A stretch of 23,836 nucleotides of DNA from Spirochaetia bacterium (GTDB taxonomy: Bacteria > Spirochaetota > Spirochaetia > Treponematales > Breznakiellaceae), in assembly GCA_025997715.1 (NCBI GenBank), contig BNUY01000029.1, positions 1 through 23,836 of the forward strand, written 5' to 3'. Made by a program: the position numbers and the translations under genes. Below are positions 1-8,323 of this stretch, piece by piece. Every line of letters begins with the position of its first letter. Position 1 is the first letter of the stretch. The notes under the pieces were generated by a model. It was not told the origin of the DNA. It saw only the letters and a program-made list of their open reading frames with translations, and ran no database searches.

Positions 1-437
1 AAAAAGGTCTATCCGGTACCTTTGATATAAACACTATGATCAATGAAATGAAGACATTGTTTGGCGTTACACAATTTATGGTTGAAATACGCTTAAATGA
101 GTTAAGCATCCATTTTTATAATGGAATTTATATAAAAAACAGGAATAGATTTCCATATCAAAAGTATACTGAAAATTCATTGCTCATACTTATTGATATT
201 ATAAAAAAGTATGGACTGGAACATCCTTATTATGATGCGGACAATTTTGTTAAAGAGTATAATTTATCTACAGGAGAAACAAGGGCATCTGCGGCCTTAT
301 ATTATGCCTTTGATAGAATTGTTAAAGGTAGATATGATAAAAAGTTCCCTAATATTTTTGCAAAACGGGTCGCAGAACTTGCTGATTTTGATATTGACAA
401 ATTCAAACCTATGGAGATAGGGTCTGATTTAGAATAA
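1..437 (+). CDS. Unrecognised protein, 5' end outside the window
   Basis: The reading frame is open from base 3, so the ATG at 36 (133 aa from there) is probably internal and the gene starts before the window. I do not recognise the family. The visible part is soluble, rich in Ile, Lys, Tyr and Asp, with no membrane segment or signal peptide. It has an aromatic, basic middle (about residues 30-75 from Met36) and an acidic C-terminus ending in IGSDLE. It is clearly AT-rich with A/T-ending codons, whereas the nrd genes beside it are GC-rich, which suggests separate ancestry or recent transfer. It converges on nrdG, leaving 92 bp between the stops. Confidence 0.6.
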   Translation, partial: KGLSGTFDINTMINEMKTLFGVTQFMVEIRLNELSIHFYNGIYIKNRNRFPYQKYTENSLLILIDIIKKYGLEHPYYDADNFVKEYNLSTGETRASAALYYAFDRIVKGRYDKKFPNIFAKRVAELADFDIDKFKPMEIGSDLE

Positions 438-529
438 GGAACAGTTATGTTTCTTTATTTTTTTTGGGAGAATTTGGGGCAGGTAAAATTTCGTATAACT
501 CCTATCATCCGCTAGTTTTTTTGGAGAAT

Positions 530-1129
530 TTACTCTTCCGCCAACACGATGATCTTCCCCGCTGCAAAGGTCCGCCGCACATCAATGAGCCGCTGGTTGG
601 AGGAGCCACGGAAACGCAGGTCGATGTTGCGCAGGCTCCGGATAAAGGGGCCGTCCACCAGGGTATCGCTGGCCATGATGAGCCGCCGCCAGTCCGGCTT
701 ATTAGCGAGCCAGAGGGCTTCAAAGGTGTAGCCCGTGTAGGTCATCACCGAAAGACCCAGGGCGTGGACTTCCTCCGCCAGGGTGGCGCAGGCCCGAGCC
801 TGGGTAAAGGGGTCGCCGCCGGACAGGGTGATGCCATCCAATAGTGGATTGTCCCCGATGGCGTCCAGGATTTCGTCCACCGTAATACGGCGGCCGCCCT
901 TAAAGGTTTGCAGGTAGGCGTTATGGCAGCCGGGGCAGCTAAGGTTACAGCCCTGGACGAACACGGTGTAACGGAAACCCGGGCCGTCTACGATAGACTC
1001 CGGCTCTATGCCGCCGATGGTGAGTACGACCGATAGGTCGTCAGCGTCCGATAGGCCGTCAGTGTTCCTGTGGTTGCTGACGACCGGCAGGTCGTATACT
1101 TTGTTAAGAGGCTGCGGGATGGTCGACAT
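530..1129 (-). CDS. nrdG: Anaerobic ribonucleotide reductase activating enzyme
   Basis: Radical-SAM activase (199 aa) that uses a [4Fe-4S] cluster and S-adenosylmethionine to place the glycyl radical on NrdD. The cluster motif CxxxCxxC is visible as GCNLSCPGCHNAY around residues 61-73. The conserved lead-in DGPGFRYTVFVQGC and the later TLSGGDPF segment are typical of NrdG. The ATG at 1129 lies inside the 3' end of nrdD (26-bp overlap), so translation is probably coupled. The core starts near IGGIEPES (about residue 38). The roughly 37 residues before it are unusual because their DNA contains palindromic repeats (1026-1095); see that entry. The length after the extension is normal for the family. 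The function is secure; only the exact start is open. Confidence 0.93.
   Translation of the reverse strand: MSTIPQPLNKVYDLPVVSNHRNTDGLSDADDLSVVLTIGGIEPESIVDGPGFRYTVFVQGCNLSCPGCHNAYLQTFKGGRRITVDEILDAIGDNPLLDGITLSGGDPFTQARACATLAEEVHALGLSVMTYTGYTFEALWLANKPDWRRLIMASDTLVDGPFIRSLRNIDLRFRGSSNQRLIDVRRTFAAGKIIVLAEE
1026..1095. repeat. REP-like palindromic repeats inside the 5' end of nrdG
   Basis: Two near-identical perfect dyads occur: ACGACC-GATA-GGTCGT at 1026-1041 and ACGACC-GGCA-GGTCGT at 1080-1095. Between them is a degenerate third unit (from about 1046) that repeats the first at an 18-bp period, so it adds six codons without breaking the frame. The repeats encode the non-conserved N-terminal extension of NrdG, including LSDADDLSVV and LPVVS. 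They resemble dispersed palindromic elements that insert in frame near gene starts; the mobile origin is inferred. Confidence 0.6.
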
Positions 1130-3446
1130 GGTAATGCTTTATCCTATCTTTTTCTTCCGCCCGTTTGGCGTTGTTAAACCGGTCCAGGGTCCCCACTAAA
1201 TACCCGGTGATCCGCCTGATCCGCTCAAAGGGGATATCTCCCTCGACACGGCCGCACTTGGGGCAGGTCTGGCCGATGATACCCCGGAAGCCGCAGACCG
1301 GGTCCCGGTCCAGGGGGTGGTTCAGGCTGCCGTAACCGATGCCCGCTTCCTTCATCGCCCGGACTATCTTCTCAAAGGCCTCGGGGTTCTTGGAGGCGTC
1401 TCCGTCCAGTTCGATGTAGCTGATGTGGCCGGCATTAGTCAGAGCGTGGTAGGGGGCTTCAACTGCTATCTTTTTCAGGGCGGCAATGGGGTAATGCACC
1501 GGCACATGGAAGCTGTTGGTGTAGTAGTCCCGGTCGGTGACCCCGGGGATGGAGCCGAAGATTTTCCGGTCCAGTTTGACGAACCTGCCCGAAAGGCCCT
1601 CCGCCGGGGTGGCGAGGAGGGAGAAGTTAAGCCCCTTCTCCAGGGAAGCCTCGTCCATGCGGCTGCGAAGTTTGCCGATGATCCGTAAGCCCAGGGCTTG
1701 GGCTTCCGCTGATTCCCCGTGGTGCTTTCCAATCAGGGCCGCCAGGCATTCCGCCAGGCCGATAAAGCCAAGGCTTAGGGTCCCGTGCTTGAGGACCTCC
1801 CGGATTTCATCTTCCCACGCAAGTTTATCCGCATCAAGCCATATCCCCTGGCCCATGAGGAAGGGGAAATTCTTCACCCGCTTCCGGGCCTGGATCTCAA
1901 AACGCTCTATCAACTGGGCGATTATCAGGTCGGTTTTTTTGTCCAGTTCATCAAAGAACAGGTCCAGGTCGCCGGAGGCCCGCAGTGCAAGCCGGGGGAG
2001 GTTTATCGAGGTAAAGCTGAGGTTGCCCCGGCCGTAGGTTACTTCCCGGTCGGGGTCGTAGATGTTGCCCATCACCCGGGTGCGGCAGCCCATGTAGGCA
2101 ATCTCCGTTTCCGGCCGTTCGGGGTGGTAGTACTGGAGGTTGTAGGGGGCGTCCTGAAAGGAAAAGTTAGGGAACAGGCGCTTGGAACTGACCCGGCAGG
2201 CAAGCTTGAAGAGGTCGTAGTTGGGGTCGCCCTTGTTGTAGTTGATCCCATCCTTAACCCGGAAAATCTGGATCGGGAAAATCGCCGTTTCCCCGTCACC
2301 CAGGCCGGCTTCGGTAGCCAGGAGGATGTTGCGGATAATCATCCGGCCTTCGGGGGATGTATCGGTACCGTAATTAATAGAAGAAAAGGGGATTTGCGCC
2401 CCCGCCCGGCTGTGCATGGTGTTGAGGTTGTGGATGAGCGCTTCCATGGCCTGATAGGTGTTGCGCTCCGTTTCCTTCAGGGCCGACATCAGGGCAAAGT
2501 CTTGGGCCCGCTTGATAGTGTCGGCATCCAGGGAACGGGCCAGGATTTGGGCTTCGGCCTGGCAGTACTCTTCGGAGCCGCTAATCTTAGGCCGCAAGGA
2601 ACCGTGCCCCTGCGGGGCTTTGAAAAGTTCCGCTTGGAGGGCAGCTTCCAGGGCCTCCGCCTGCGGGTAAGCCAGGAGTTCCAGGACTTTAAACAGGTTC
2701 TGCCGGTACATCTTGACGTAGGTTTTTGCCACCCCCGGCGCCAGTCCCCGGTCAAAGTTGGGGATGCTCTGGCCCCCGTGCTGATCGTTCTGGTTTGATT
2801 GGATTGCTATGCAGGCCAGGGCCGAGTAGCTGCGGATATCGTTGGGCTCCCGGATGGCCCCATGACCGGTCCCGAAGCCGCCTGAAAAGAGCTTGTTGAT
2901 GTCGATCTGGCAGCAGGTGGTGGTCAGGGTGAGGAAATCCAGGTCGTGGATGTGGATATCCCCCTCGTGGTGGGCCTTGGCGTGGAGGGGATTCAGGATA
3001 AACAGCTCGTTGAACTGCTTGGCCCCCTCGGAACCGTACCTGAGCATGTGCCCCATGGCGGTATTGCCGTCGATATTGGCGTTTTCCCGCTTCAGGTCGG
3101 TGTCCTTGGCGTCCTTTACGGTCAATTCCTCGTAGGTACGCATGAGCCGGGTGTTCATTTCCCTGATCCGGGTCCGTTCCGCCCGGTACAGGATGAATTT
3201 CTTCGCCGCAACGCCGAGGCCGCTCTCGATCATCACCTGTTCAACCGTGTCCTGAATCTCCTCCACCGCCGGAACCCGGCCTTGATAAGCCGCCTCAAGT
3301 CGGCTTACGGCCCGTTCCGAAAGCGCCATAGCTTGCTCCCACTCCATGACGCCTGAGGCCATCCCCGCTTTGTAGATGGCGTTGGTTATCTTCTCAATGT
3401 TAAACGGGGCCTCCCGTCCGTCCCGTTTCAAAATCCGCGTAGGCAT
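1104..3446 (-). CDS. nrdD: Anaerobic (class III) ribonucleoside-triphosphate reductase
   Basis: Glycyl-radical enzyme that reduces ribonucleoside triphosphates to deoxyribonucleotides under anoxia. An N-terminal ATP-cone allosteric domain (MPTRILKRDGREAPF onward, about 90 residues) precedes the catalytic barrel. Active-site cysteines are in LTTTCCQIDINKLFSGG and ACRVSSKRLFPN. Near the C-terminus a zinc-ribbon-like stretch (DPVCGF...CPKCGR) leads to the radical loop RRITGYLVGTLDRFNN, with the radical Gly in ITGYL. I chose the ATG at 3446 (780 aa). An in-frame TTG at 3473 gives nine more residues, but it falls at the predicted transcription start and lacks a ribosome site, whereas 3446 has an eight-G purine run 3 nt upstream. 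It is the first gene of nrdDG and is probably under NrdR control. Confidence 0.96.
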   Translation of the reverse strand: MPTRILKRDGREAPFNIEKITNAIYKAGMASGVMEWEQAMALSERAVSRLEAAYQGRVPAVEEIQDTVEQVMIESGLGVAAKKFILYRAERTRIREMNTRLMRTYEELTVKDAKDTDLKRENANIDGNTAMGHMLRYGSEGAKQFNELFILNPLHAKAHHEGDIHIHDLDFLTLTTTCCQIDINKLFSGGFGTGHGAIREPNDIRSYSALACIAIQSNQNDQHGGQSIPNFDRGLAPGVAKTYVKMYRQNLFKVLELLAYPQAEALEAALQAELFKAPQGHGSLRPKISGSEEYCQAEAQILARSLDADTIKRAQDFALMSALKETERNTYQAMEALIHNLNTMHSRAGAQIPFSSINYGTDTSPEGRMIIRNILLATEAGLGDGETAIFPIQIFRVKDGINYNKGDPNYDLFKLACRVSSKRLFPNFSFQDAPYNLQYYHPERPETEIAYMGCRTRVMGNIYDPDREVTYGRGNLSFTSINLPRLALRASGDLDLFFDELDKKTDLIIAQLIERFEIQARKRVKNFPFLMGQGIWLDADKLAWEDEIREVLKHGTLSLGFIGLAECLAALIGKHHGESAEAQALGLRIIGKLRSRMDEASLEKGLNFSLLATPAEGLSGRFVKLDRKIFGSIPGVTDRDYYTNSFHVPVHYPIAALKKIAVEAPYHALTNAGHISYIELDGDASKNPEAFEKIVRAMKEAGIGYGSLNHPLDRDPVCGFRGIIGQTCPKCGRVEGDIPFERIRRITGYLVGTLDRFNNAKRAEEKDRIKHYHVDHPAAS

Positions 3447-3480
3447 TATCCCCCCCCAAAAGTCGTTCCCCAAATCGTGA

Positions 3481-3509
3481 ATTATAGCTGTTTTTATTTC
3501 GGCTGAAAT
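3481..3509 (-). promoter_or_regulatory. Promoter of nrdDG
   Basis: On the minus strand a perfect -10 TATAAT (3486-3481) is preceded by a 17-bp spacer and a weak -35 ATTTCA (3509-3504). The predicted start, near 3474, gives a leader of about 28 nt before the ATG at 3446. Confidence 0.6.
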
Positions 3510-3511
3510 AT

Positions 3512-3558
3512 ACGCACTATTTAGTGTTGTTTGTATCCTATTACCCTATCTGTAGTGT
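3512..3558 (-). promoter_or_regulatory. Tandem NrdR-box-like operators upstream of nrdD
   Basis: Two 16-bp sites, acgcactatttagtgt (3512-3527) and accctatctgtagtgt (3543-3558), each match 13 of 16 positions of the known NrdR box acaCwATATaTwGTGT as I recall it. Their spacing is 31 bp, about three helical turns, as is usual for paired NrdR boxes. They sit just upstream of the -35 of the nrdDG promoter, where the NrdR repressor would act when dNTP levels are high. The nrdR gene itself is not in the window. Confidence 0.65.
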
Positions 3559-3617
3559 GTCAATGGGGTAGCCCACAAAAATCAGAGAAATTTACCAATT
3601 TTTTAATGAAAATATCG

Positions 3618-3623
3618 TATACT
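3618..3623 (+). promoter_or_regulatory. -10 element of the DUF2804 gene (probably leaderless)
   Basis: TATACT ends 7 nt before the ATG at 3631 and no Shine-Dalgarno fits between. No convincing -35 is seen at 16-18 bp; TTTACC at 3591 would need a 21-bp spacer. Confidence 0.45.
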
Positions 3624-3630
3624 AAAAAGC

Positions 3631-4668
3631 ATGTATTCAAGGGAAATTCTGACCCCCTGTAGGACGCCGGTTGAAAACGGGACGCCCATTCCGGGAACCT
3701 GGAACGAAGCTTTTGATGAGGTGGATCTGCTGGAAGTCCGGCGGCCCTTTTCGGTTCCCCTGCCCCGGGGACTGCGGGACCTACGGATAAAGGAATGGGA
3801 GACCTTTGCCCTCCAGGACGATCATATCTACCTCCGGGCCTTTCTGGCAAATATTAAATATTACCACATTGCCCAGGTAGATCTTTATGATAAAGAGAGC
3901 GGAGAACGGCTGCAGTTTAATAAGGTTATGCCCTTCGGCGGGCGGCATCTGCCCCGGAGCCTCTGGAATTCCTCGGTGAACAGCAGTTCCTACGGGTTCC
4001 TGTTCCGCATCCACAGTTGGCTTGATGCGGGGACTATCAAAATGGACCTGGACATTGAGGCAAACCCCCGGCGACCCTCCTTTACCGCTCATCTGGAGTA
4101 CCGCCTGAATTCCCTGAAGATACCCCCCATGGCGGTGAACCTGCCCTTTTCCGACCGGCGCTGCATGTACGCCTATAAGACCTTTGCGGCGGTTCACGGG
4201 GATATGGTATTCGGGGGGCGGCATATTGTTCTGGACCCGGCAAAAACCCGGGGGATTTTCCGGGATTACAAGGGTTATTTCCCCTACCGGATGCATTCAA
4301 CCTGGTGTAACGCGGAAACGCTCCGGTTCGGCTTCAGTATTGCCGAGAATCAGACCAAGGAAACCTTCAAGAACAATGAGAACGTTCTTTGGCAGGAGGG
4401 GGGGCGCATGACGCCGCTGCCGCCGGTACGGATAACCATGGCCGACGGCATCGAAAAGGATTGGATGATCCAGGATGTGGAGGGGATGGTGGATCTTACC
4501 TTCACCCCCCAGGAGCATGTCCGGAGTGCTTTCAATCTATTTCTCACCAGATGGGAGTATGATACCCCCTTGGGTTTTTATAATGGCATGCTGGTAAATT
4601 CTGAGGGTGAGCAAATCCCCGTCCGCAACCTGTGGGGTTTGGGTGAAAAGCTCTATCTGCGGGTATAG
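3631..4668 (+). CDS. DUF2804 family protein
   Basis: A 345-aa protein I place in the DUF2804 family from its opening (TPVENGTPIPGTWNEAFDEV), the WNSSVNSSSYGFLFRIHSW and GGRHIVLDPAKTRGIFRDYK stretches, and the C-terminal LGFYNGMLV...GLGEKLYLRV. Family members are uncharacterised beta-rich proteins, often discussed together with lipocalin-like or carotenoid-synthase-related folds; no reaction is established. No signal peptide or membrane helix is seen, so it is probably cytoplasmic. The length is normal. The gene starts 7 nt after a -10 hexamer and has no ribosome site. It is followed after 3 bp by the next gene, so the two form an operon. Confidence 0.8.
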   Translation: MYSREILTPCRTPVENGTPIPGTWNEAFDEVDLLEVRRPFSVPLPRGLRDLRIKEWETFALQDDHIYLRAFLANIKYYHIAQVDLYDKESGERLQFNKVMPFGGRHLPRSLWNSSVNSSSYGFLFRIHSWLDAGTIKMDLDIEANPRRPSFTAHLEYRLNSLKIPPMAVNLPFSDRRCMYAYKTFAAVHGDMVFGGRHIVLDPAKTRGIFRDYKGYFPYRMHSTWCNAETLRFGFSIAENQTKETFKNNENVLWQEGGRMTPLPPVRITMADGIEKDWMIQDVEGMVDLTFTPQEHVRSAFNLFLTRWEYDTPLGFYNGMLVNSEGEQIPVRNLWGLGEKLYLRV

Positions 4669-4671
4669 GGT

Positions 4672-6672
4672 ATGGTGAAACAAAAGGCAGTTTATGAACC
4701 CGGCGAATTAGACCGGGTACGGGATAAATTAGGGTCCTTTGATCCGGCGGAGGCCAAGCGGCTGGCCCAGGTTCTTGGGGGGGAGGTCGGCGTTGAAAAG
4801 GCGTCCAGGCCGGGAACCGGGGTAAAGAGCAGGCCAAGCAGCGGCGGCGGCAACAACGGCGACGGCCGGCGAAGTCAGCCCCGCCGGAAGCCGGCGATTG
4901 AGGCCGGGCCTAAGGCCCCGAAGAAGCCGGATGATCCCGCCAAACCCTTCAGACAATCCTACTGGGAACGGGTAAAAATGGATCGCCTCTGCGGATCGGC
5001 GGAATTCGATATAAAAAGCCCGCCCCAGGTTCTCCGGTCCATGCTGTCCCCCTTCAAAAATCCGCCGGATATGGTAAGCGCCGTCTTTGTTAACAAACGG
5101 ATGAACGAATACTATAAGCACATTGAATTGCTGGTTACCGCCACCCGGACCCTCCTGCCCCGGAATAACCCCCTGCGGAACGAACGGTTCATGCGGATAT
5201 CCCCCGCCGCCTACGGGATAGTGGTTCTGTTCCGCCAGTGGGACATTGAAAAAATCGCCGGGGATTTGGCGAAACTCCAGGCGAATCCCCGGAGCGTCCG
5301 GGTTGTGGACTTTACGGGGATCCTCAAGGCCGTCTATAAACCCCTGGTCCTGGTGGAACAACTGGACCTGGACAATCATATTAAGGCATCCTACCGCCTG
5401 CTGTACCGGCTTCTCTTTATCGAAAACCCTGCGGAGGTGAAAAACAAACAACAGGAACTCGTCCGTTCCGCCATGGCCGCATTCGACATGATCCGGCAGG
5501 ACATACGGTTTTTCCTGTACCCCATGCTCCTCAAACTCCTGTCGGATAAGTTCCTGTCCTACAACGACTTCTTTATCGAACGGCGCAACCGGTTTATGGC
5601 CTTCCTTGAAGTAAGTGACGAGGATCGCCTGGAGCCCCAGGACATCATCAAGGAATCGGAGCTTACCGAGGAAATGGTGATTGGAAAGCGGGATAAGGAA
5701 GATGCCGCCGGGGAGAAGTCGGTGGAGGGAGCCGCCGCAGACGAAACCGGGCGGGCTGCCCTGGAGGCTGAACGGAAGGCTGTGGACCGGGGGCTGGATA
5801 CCCTGGAAATTCTGTTTCCCAAGGCCGGCTGGGATAGGATGGCTGAATACCCCGACTTTTTCCCCTATTTTGCAAAACTCTTCGGCCTGGAAAAAAACTA
5901 CGTCCTCATCTCCCCCACGGACCCCCTTCAACAGGTGATGGTCCTCTCCCAAATCCTGGAGGAACTTCTGGTCGGCCTCCGGTCTGTACGCTTCAGCACG
6001 GTAATTGGTCCCGGCGGCGACGCAGAGGATATTGAGGCGGCCATGGTAGATATCTTGACCAACTGGCGTTTCCATATTGACGACGCCTTTGGCAAGGAAT
6101 ACCTCCCCCGGCTGGCTGAGTACTGCCGTATCCTGGTCAACCCCGCCGAGTCCCGGACCTCCCCCTACGCAAAGCGGCTGCTCAACGAACTCCACTGGAC
6201 CAAACGGCTCTATTTCCTGCCCTACTACCGGTTCGAATCAAGCGCCCCGCCGCCGTTCCGGAAAAAGGACATCACCGCCCTCTACCCGGAAATCCGCCGT
6301 CTCCGGAAGTACCTGAGCATCGTCGCGGCGGGGATAGAACGGGGCCTTAAATTAGGGGGCGGAACCGCCCGCTGTGATGGCATTAAAAACCCCTGGGACA
6401 CCTATATTTTCCAGGTCCCCAATCCGGTGTCTACCCGGCTGAACGCCCTGCTGGGCAAGAAAAAGACCAACGCCAGCCTGCTCTTCTACACCCTGGCGGT
6501 AACCGTGGTCCTGGATAACCTGGTAAACAACGACAACAGTTGGGCCTACAGCGGGGATCGCGCCGAGGCGCTTTTCCGCAGCGTGAACGGCGACGGGAAT
6601 ACCCCGGCCTTTGGGGTTGACGAAAAGGTAGACGCGGATGCTATCTTTAAGGCGTCGCTGAAACAGGGATAG
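4672..6672 (+). CDS. Unrecognised 666-aa protein, probably treponeme-specific
   Basis: I do not recognise a characterised family. A short N-terminal segment is followed by a low-complexity Gly/Arg/Pro/Lys linker (about residues 45-92, including SSGGGNNGDGRRSQP). Then comes a large, mostly helical, soluble domain from about residue 100 (QSYWERVKMDRLCG) to 330. An acidic/Ala-rich linker (about 335-375) leads to a second helical domain reaching the end (FQVPNPVSTRLNALLGKKK, LAVTVVLDNLVNNDNSWAYSG). There is no signal peptide or membrane segment. The ATG lies 3 bp after the DUF2804 stop, with AGGG just upstream as a short ribosome site, so expression is coupled. GC-rich codon use matches the nrd and DUF2804 genes, which suggests a resident chromosomal gene. 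Confidence 0.85.
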   Translation: MVKQKAVYEPGELDRVRDKLGSFDPAEAKRLAQVLGGEVGVEKASRPGTGVKSRPSSGGGNNGDGRRSQPRRKPAIEAGPKAPKKPDDPAKPFRQSYWERVKMDRLCGSAEFDIKSPPQVLRSMLSPFKNPPDMVSAVFVNKRMNEYYKHIELLVTATRTLLPRNNPLRNERFMRISPAAYGIVVLFRQWDIEKIAGDLAKLQANPRSVRVVDFTGILKAVYKPLVLVEQLDLDNHIKASYRLLYRLLFIENPAEVKNKQQELVRSAMAAFDMIRQDIRFFLYPMLLKLLSDKFLSYNDFFIERRNRFMAFLEVSDEDRLEPQDIIKESELTEEMVIGKRDKEDAAGEKSVEGAAADETGRAALEAERKAVDRGLDTLEILFPKAGWDRMAEYPDFFPYFAKLFGLEKNYVLISPTDPLQQVMVLSQILEELLVGLRSVRFSTVIGPGGDAEDIEAAMVDILTNWRFHIDDAFGKEYLPRLAEYCRILVNPAESRTSPYAKRLLNELHWTKRLYFLPYYRFESSAPPPFRKKDITALYPEIRRLRKYLSIVAAGIERGLKLGGGTARCDGIKNPWDTYIFQVPNPVSTRLNALLGKKKTNASLLFYTLAVTVVLDNLVNNDNSWAYSGDRAEALFRSVNGDGNTPAFGVDEKVDADAIFKASLKQG

Positions 6673-6680
6673 GCGCGCCC

Positions 6681-6710
6681 TTGACAATACGATGCCATAT
6701 AGATTATTCT
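6681..6710 (+). promoter_or_regulatory. Promoter of the small membrane protein gene
   Basis: A perfect -35 TTGACA (6681-6686), an 18-bp spacer and a -10 TATTCT (6705-6710) predict a transcript start near 6717. This excludes the upstream ATG at 6692 as the start. Confidence 0.65.
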
Positions 6711-6733
6711 GGACTAATAGTAAGGATTGTGGT

Positions 6734-7090
6734 GTGGCAAAAAACATGGAAGCTCTCAATAATTGGTTCAAAAAATGGAGTGGGATTGCCGGTGCAATAG
6801 CTGCCGTCATTGTCGCATTCGGTATTATCTATGCCTTCACCGGAAAAATAAAAGACTGGGCTTTTGATGATATATATGATCAACTCTACACAATCCAAAA
6901 CAATGACTTCAGACACAATGATTTATATCATCAATATTCAAGAAAAAAAGATGACCTTATTTTAGATTATTTGGCAGGTATAATATCGCAAGCAGATATT
7001 CTAACCAAACGTGCCGAAATCGAAAGCTGGTATGCTGAACAAATGGAAGTACTCTTGAAACTTCCTACGGATAGAAAGAAAGCTCTGTAG
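6734..7090 (+). CDS. Small single-pass membrane protein, unrecognised
   Basis: I chose the GTG at 6734 (118 aa): AAGGA at 6721 gives a ribosome site 8 nt before it, and the ATG at 6692 lies inside the promoter. One membrane helix is clear (about residues 16-34, SGIAGAIAAVIVAFGIIYAF). A charged, helical tail follows, rich in Asp, Tyr and Lys and ending TDRKKAL. There is no family assignment and no signal peptide; the helix looks like an N-terminal anchor. It is more AT-rich than the genes before it. It is a separate transcription unit that converges on the phosphatase gene with only 15 bp between the stops and no evident terminator there. Confidence 0.7.
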   Translation: MAKNMEALNNWFKKWSGIAGAIAAVIVAFGIIYAFTGKIKDWAFDDIYDQLYTIQNNDFRHNDLYHQYSRKKDDLILDYLAGIISQADILTKRAEIESWYAEQMEVLLKLPTDRKKAL

Positions 7091-7105
7091 GGACGCAGCC
7101 ACACA

Positions 7106-8323
7106 CTAGACATAGTGGACATGTACCTGTTTGAGGTATTTTTCTTCAAGCAGGGCTGCAATTTTTTTAACAACATTCCTGCGTATCTCAAGTTCTTCCG
7201 GCATTGTCGGGTCCTGGTGGGCTTCGTTAATTTTGGTACCCACGATAAAAACAATCCGGTCGCTGTTCAGTAAATATTCTGTCATGCGCAGCGCCGGGGT
7301 TTCCCTTCTGTATTTAAAAAAATTATTTTCCGCTAATAATTCTGCCGTGGCGCCCAGGGTCAGTATGCCTTCGCATACCAGGTCTATCCCTTCCATTTTT
7401 GATAAGGGCGGTCCGCCGGGCAGGGTTTCGCCCGTTTCAATTTTCAGGCCTAATTCCCGGGAGATTATCTGTGCGCTGGTACCGCCTGAAACAATTTTTT
7501 TGCCCGTAAATGATGCAAGGGTCTGTGCAATTTCAGTGTCGCTTTCCGGGTGAAAGGGCGGCCCGGTAAAGACCAGCAGATCCCGGGGTTCCCGGAAATA
7601 CGCCACGCCGCAGGTGATGTCGTCCTTCGCGCCGTTTGTATCCCTGCTCTTTGCCTCGGTTACTACCCTTTGCGAAAGATCCCGGGCGCTTATATGCGGC
7701 TGATTTTTTATCTGGTTACGGATAAACTCCGCCGCATCCTCTATTCCCCATCCCGAGGGGCAGTCGCTTGATCCCATGCCTGCCTGGGTAACCCCGTCTG
7801 AAAAAAAGACAATCCGGTCACCGGGGAATGCTTTCCATGACGAGAAGGAAACGGCTTCCTTTTCCGGGCCTGTTTTTTTGTTTTTCCGTTCGATGGGAAT
7901 TGTATCCTTTTCCGGGGTTGCTATTTGTCCCTCATGAATGATAACGCAAGGGGGATTGTCATATTCCAATACTTCTACGGAGCAGCTATTCCCCTCTGAA
8001 TGTTTCATGTCAAGCAGGGTAAAGGTGGCGTAACTTAATCCCCGTTCGCTGCACACCGGAAGACTGTTGATTATTATTTCTGCGGAACGCCGTATGGGTA
8101 TGTCGAACAGCACAAATTTATTCAGCATGGTTGCGGTCAGGGACGCAAGCACATTCGCCTTAATCCCGCTGCCCAACCCGTCCGAGAGGGTAGTGATGAT
8201 ACGCCCGCCGGAAAGGCCCCGCTGGGAAAGGAAAATGTCCCCCGGCGCGGCCTGTCCTGCTTTGCGTTCCTGAAAATAATCAACCTCAATAAAAACAACC
8301 CCGGGGGTCAATAGTTCTGACAT
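7106..8323 (-). CDS. SpoIIE-type PP2C serine phosphatase partnered with the sensory hydrogenase
   Basis: A 405-aa PPM/PP2C-fold phosphatase. Metal-binding motifs are visible: LSDGLGSG (Asp48), FFSDGVTQ (about 170-180) and KDDITCGVAYF (about 225-235). The remaining C-terminal part (about 240-405) is a domain seen in hydrogenase-associated SpoIIE proteins, rich in Gly (GGTSAQIISRELG) and ending in a basic helix; its role is not known to me. Its ATG directly abuts the hydrogenase stop codon (no gap), so the two are co-transcribed and probably translationally coupled. The same pairing is known from Thermoanaerobacterium hfs operons and termite-gut treponemes. The inferred role is to relay a hydrogen or redox signal from the hydrogenase/PAS protein by dephosphorylating a regulatory partner not seen here. 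Confidence 0.88.
   Translation of the reverse strand: MSELLTPGVVFIEVDYFQERKAGQAAPGDIFLSQRGLSGGRIITTLSDGLGSGIKANVLASLTATMLNKFVLFDIPIRRSAEIIINSLPVCSERGLSYATFTLLDMKHSEGNSCSVEVLEYDNPPCVIIHEGQIATPEKDTIPIERKNKKTGPEKEAVSFSSWKAFPGDRIVFFSDGVTQAGMGSSDCPSGWGIEDAAEFIRNQIKNQPHISARDLSQRVVTEAKSRDTNGAKDDITCGVAYFREPRDLLVFTGPPFHPESDTEIAQTLASFTGKKIVSGGTSAQIISRELGLKIETGETLPGGPPLSKMEGIDLVCEGILTLGATAELLAENNFFKYRRETPALRMTEYLLNSDRIVFIVGTKINEAHQDPTMPEELEIRRNVVKKIAALLEEKYLKQVHVHYV

Noticed and set aside
464..844. Long plus-strand frames across nrdG and nrdD
   Set aside because: They are antisense shadows of GC-rich genes, with no family features and no ribosome sites.
1230..1330. Three rather than four cysteines in the NrdD zinc-ribbon (Asp before PVCG)
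   Set aside because: Close homologues of this NrdD subclass appear, from memory, to share DRDPVCG, so it is probably normal; an alignment would settle it.
3449..3456. Run of eight G before nrdD as a phase-variable tract
   Set aside because: It lies just outside the chosen coding sequence and works as the ribosome site; a length change would alter spacing only slightly. No evidence of variation can be seen in one sequence.
3447..3473. In-frame TTG start giving NrdD nine extra residues
   Set aside because: It lies at the predicted transcription start without a ribosome site, and the conserved ATP-cone begins at the downstream ATG.
4729..6195. 488-codon minus-strand frame opposite the 666-aa protein
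   Set aside because: It mirrors the codon periodicity of the plus-strand gene, starts without a ribosome site and has no recognisable domain.
6692..6733. ATG at 6692 as start of the small membrane protein
   Set aside because: It falls between the -35 and -10 of the promoter; the GTG at 6734 has a ribosome site.
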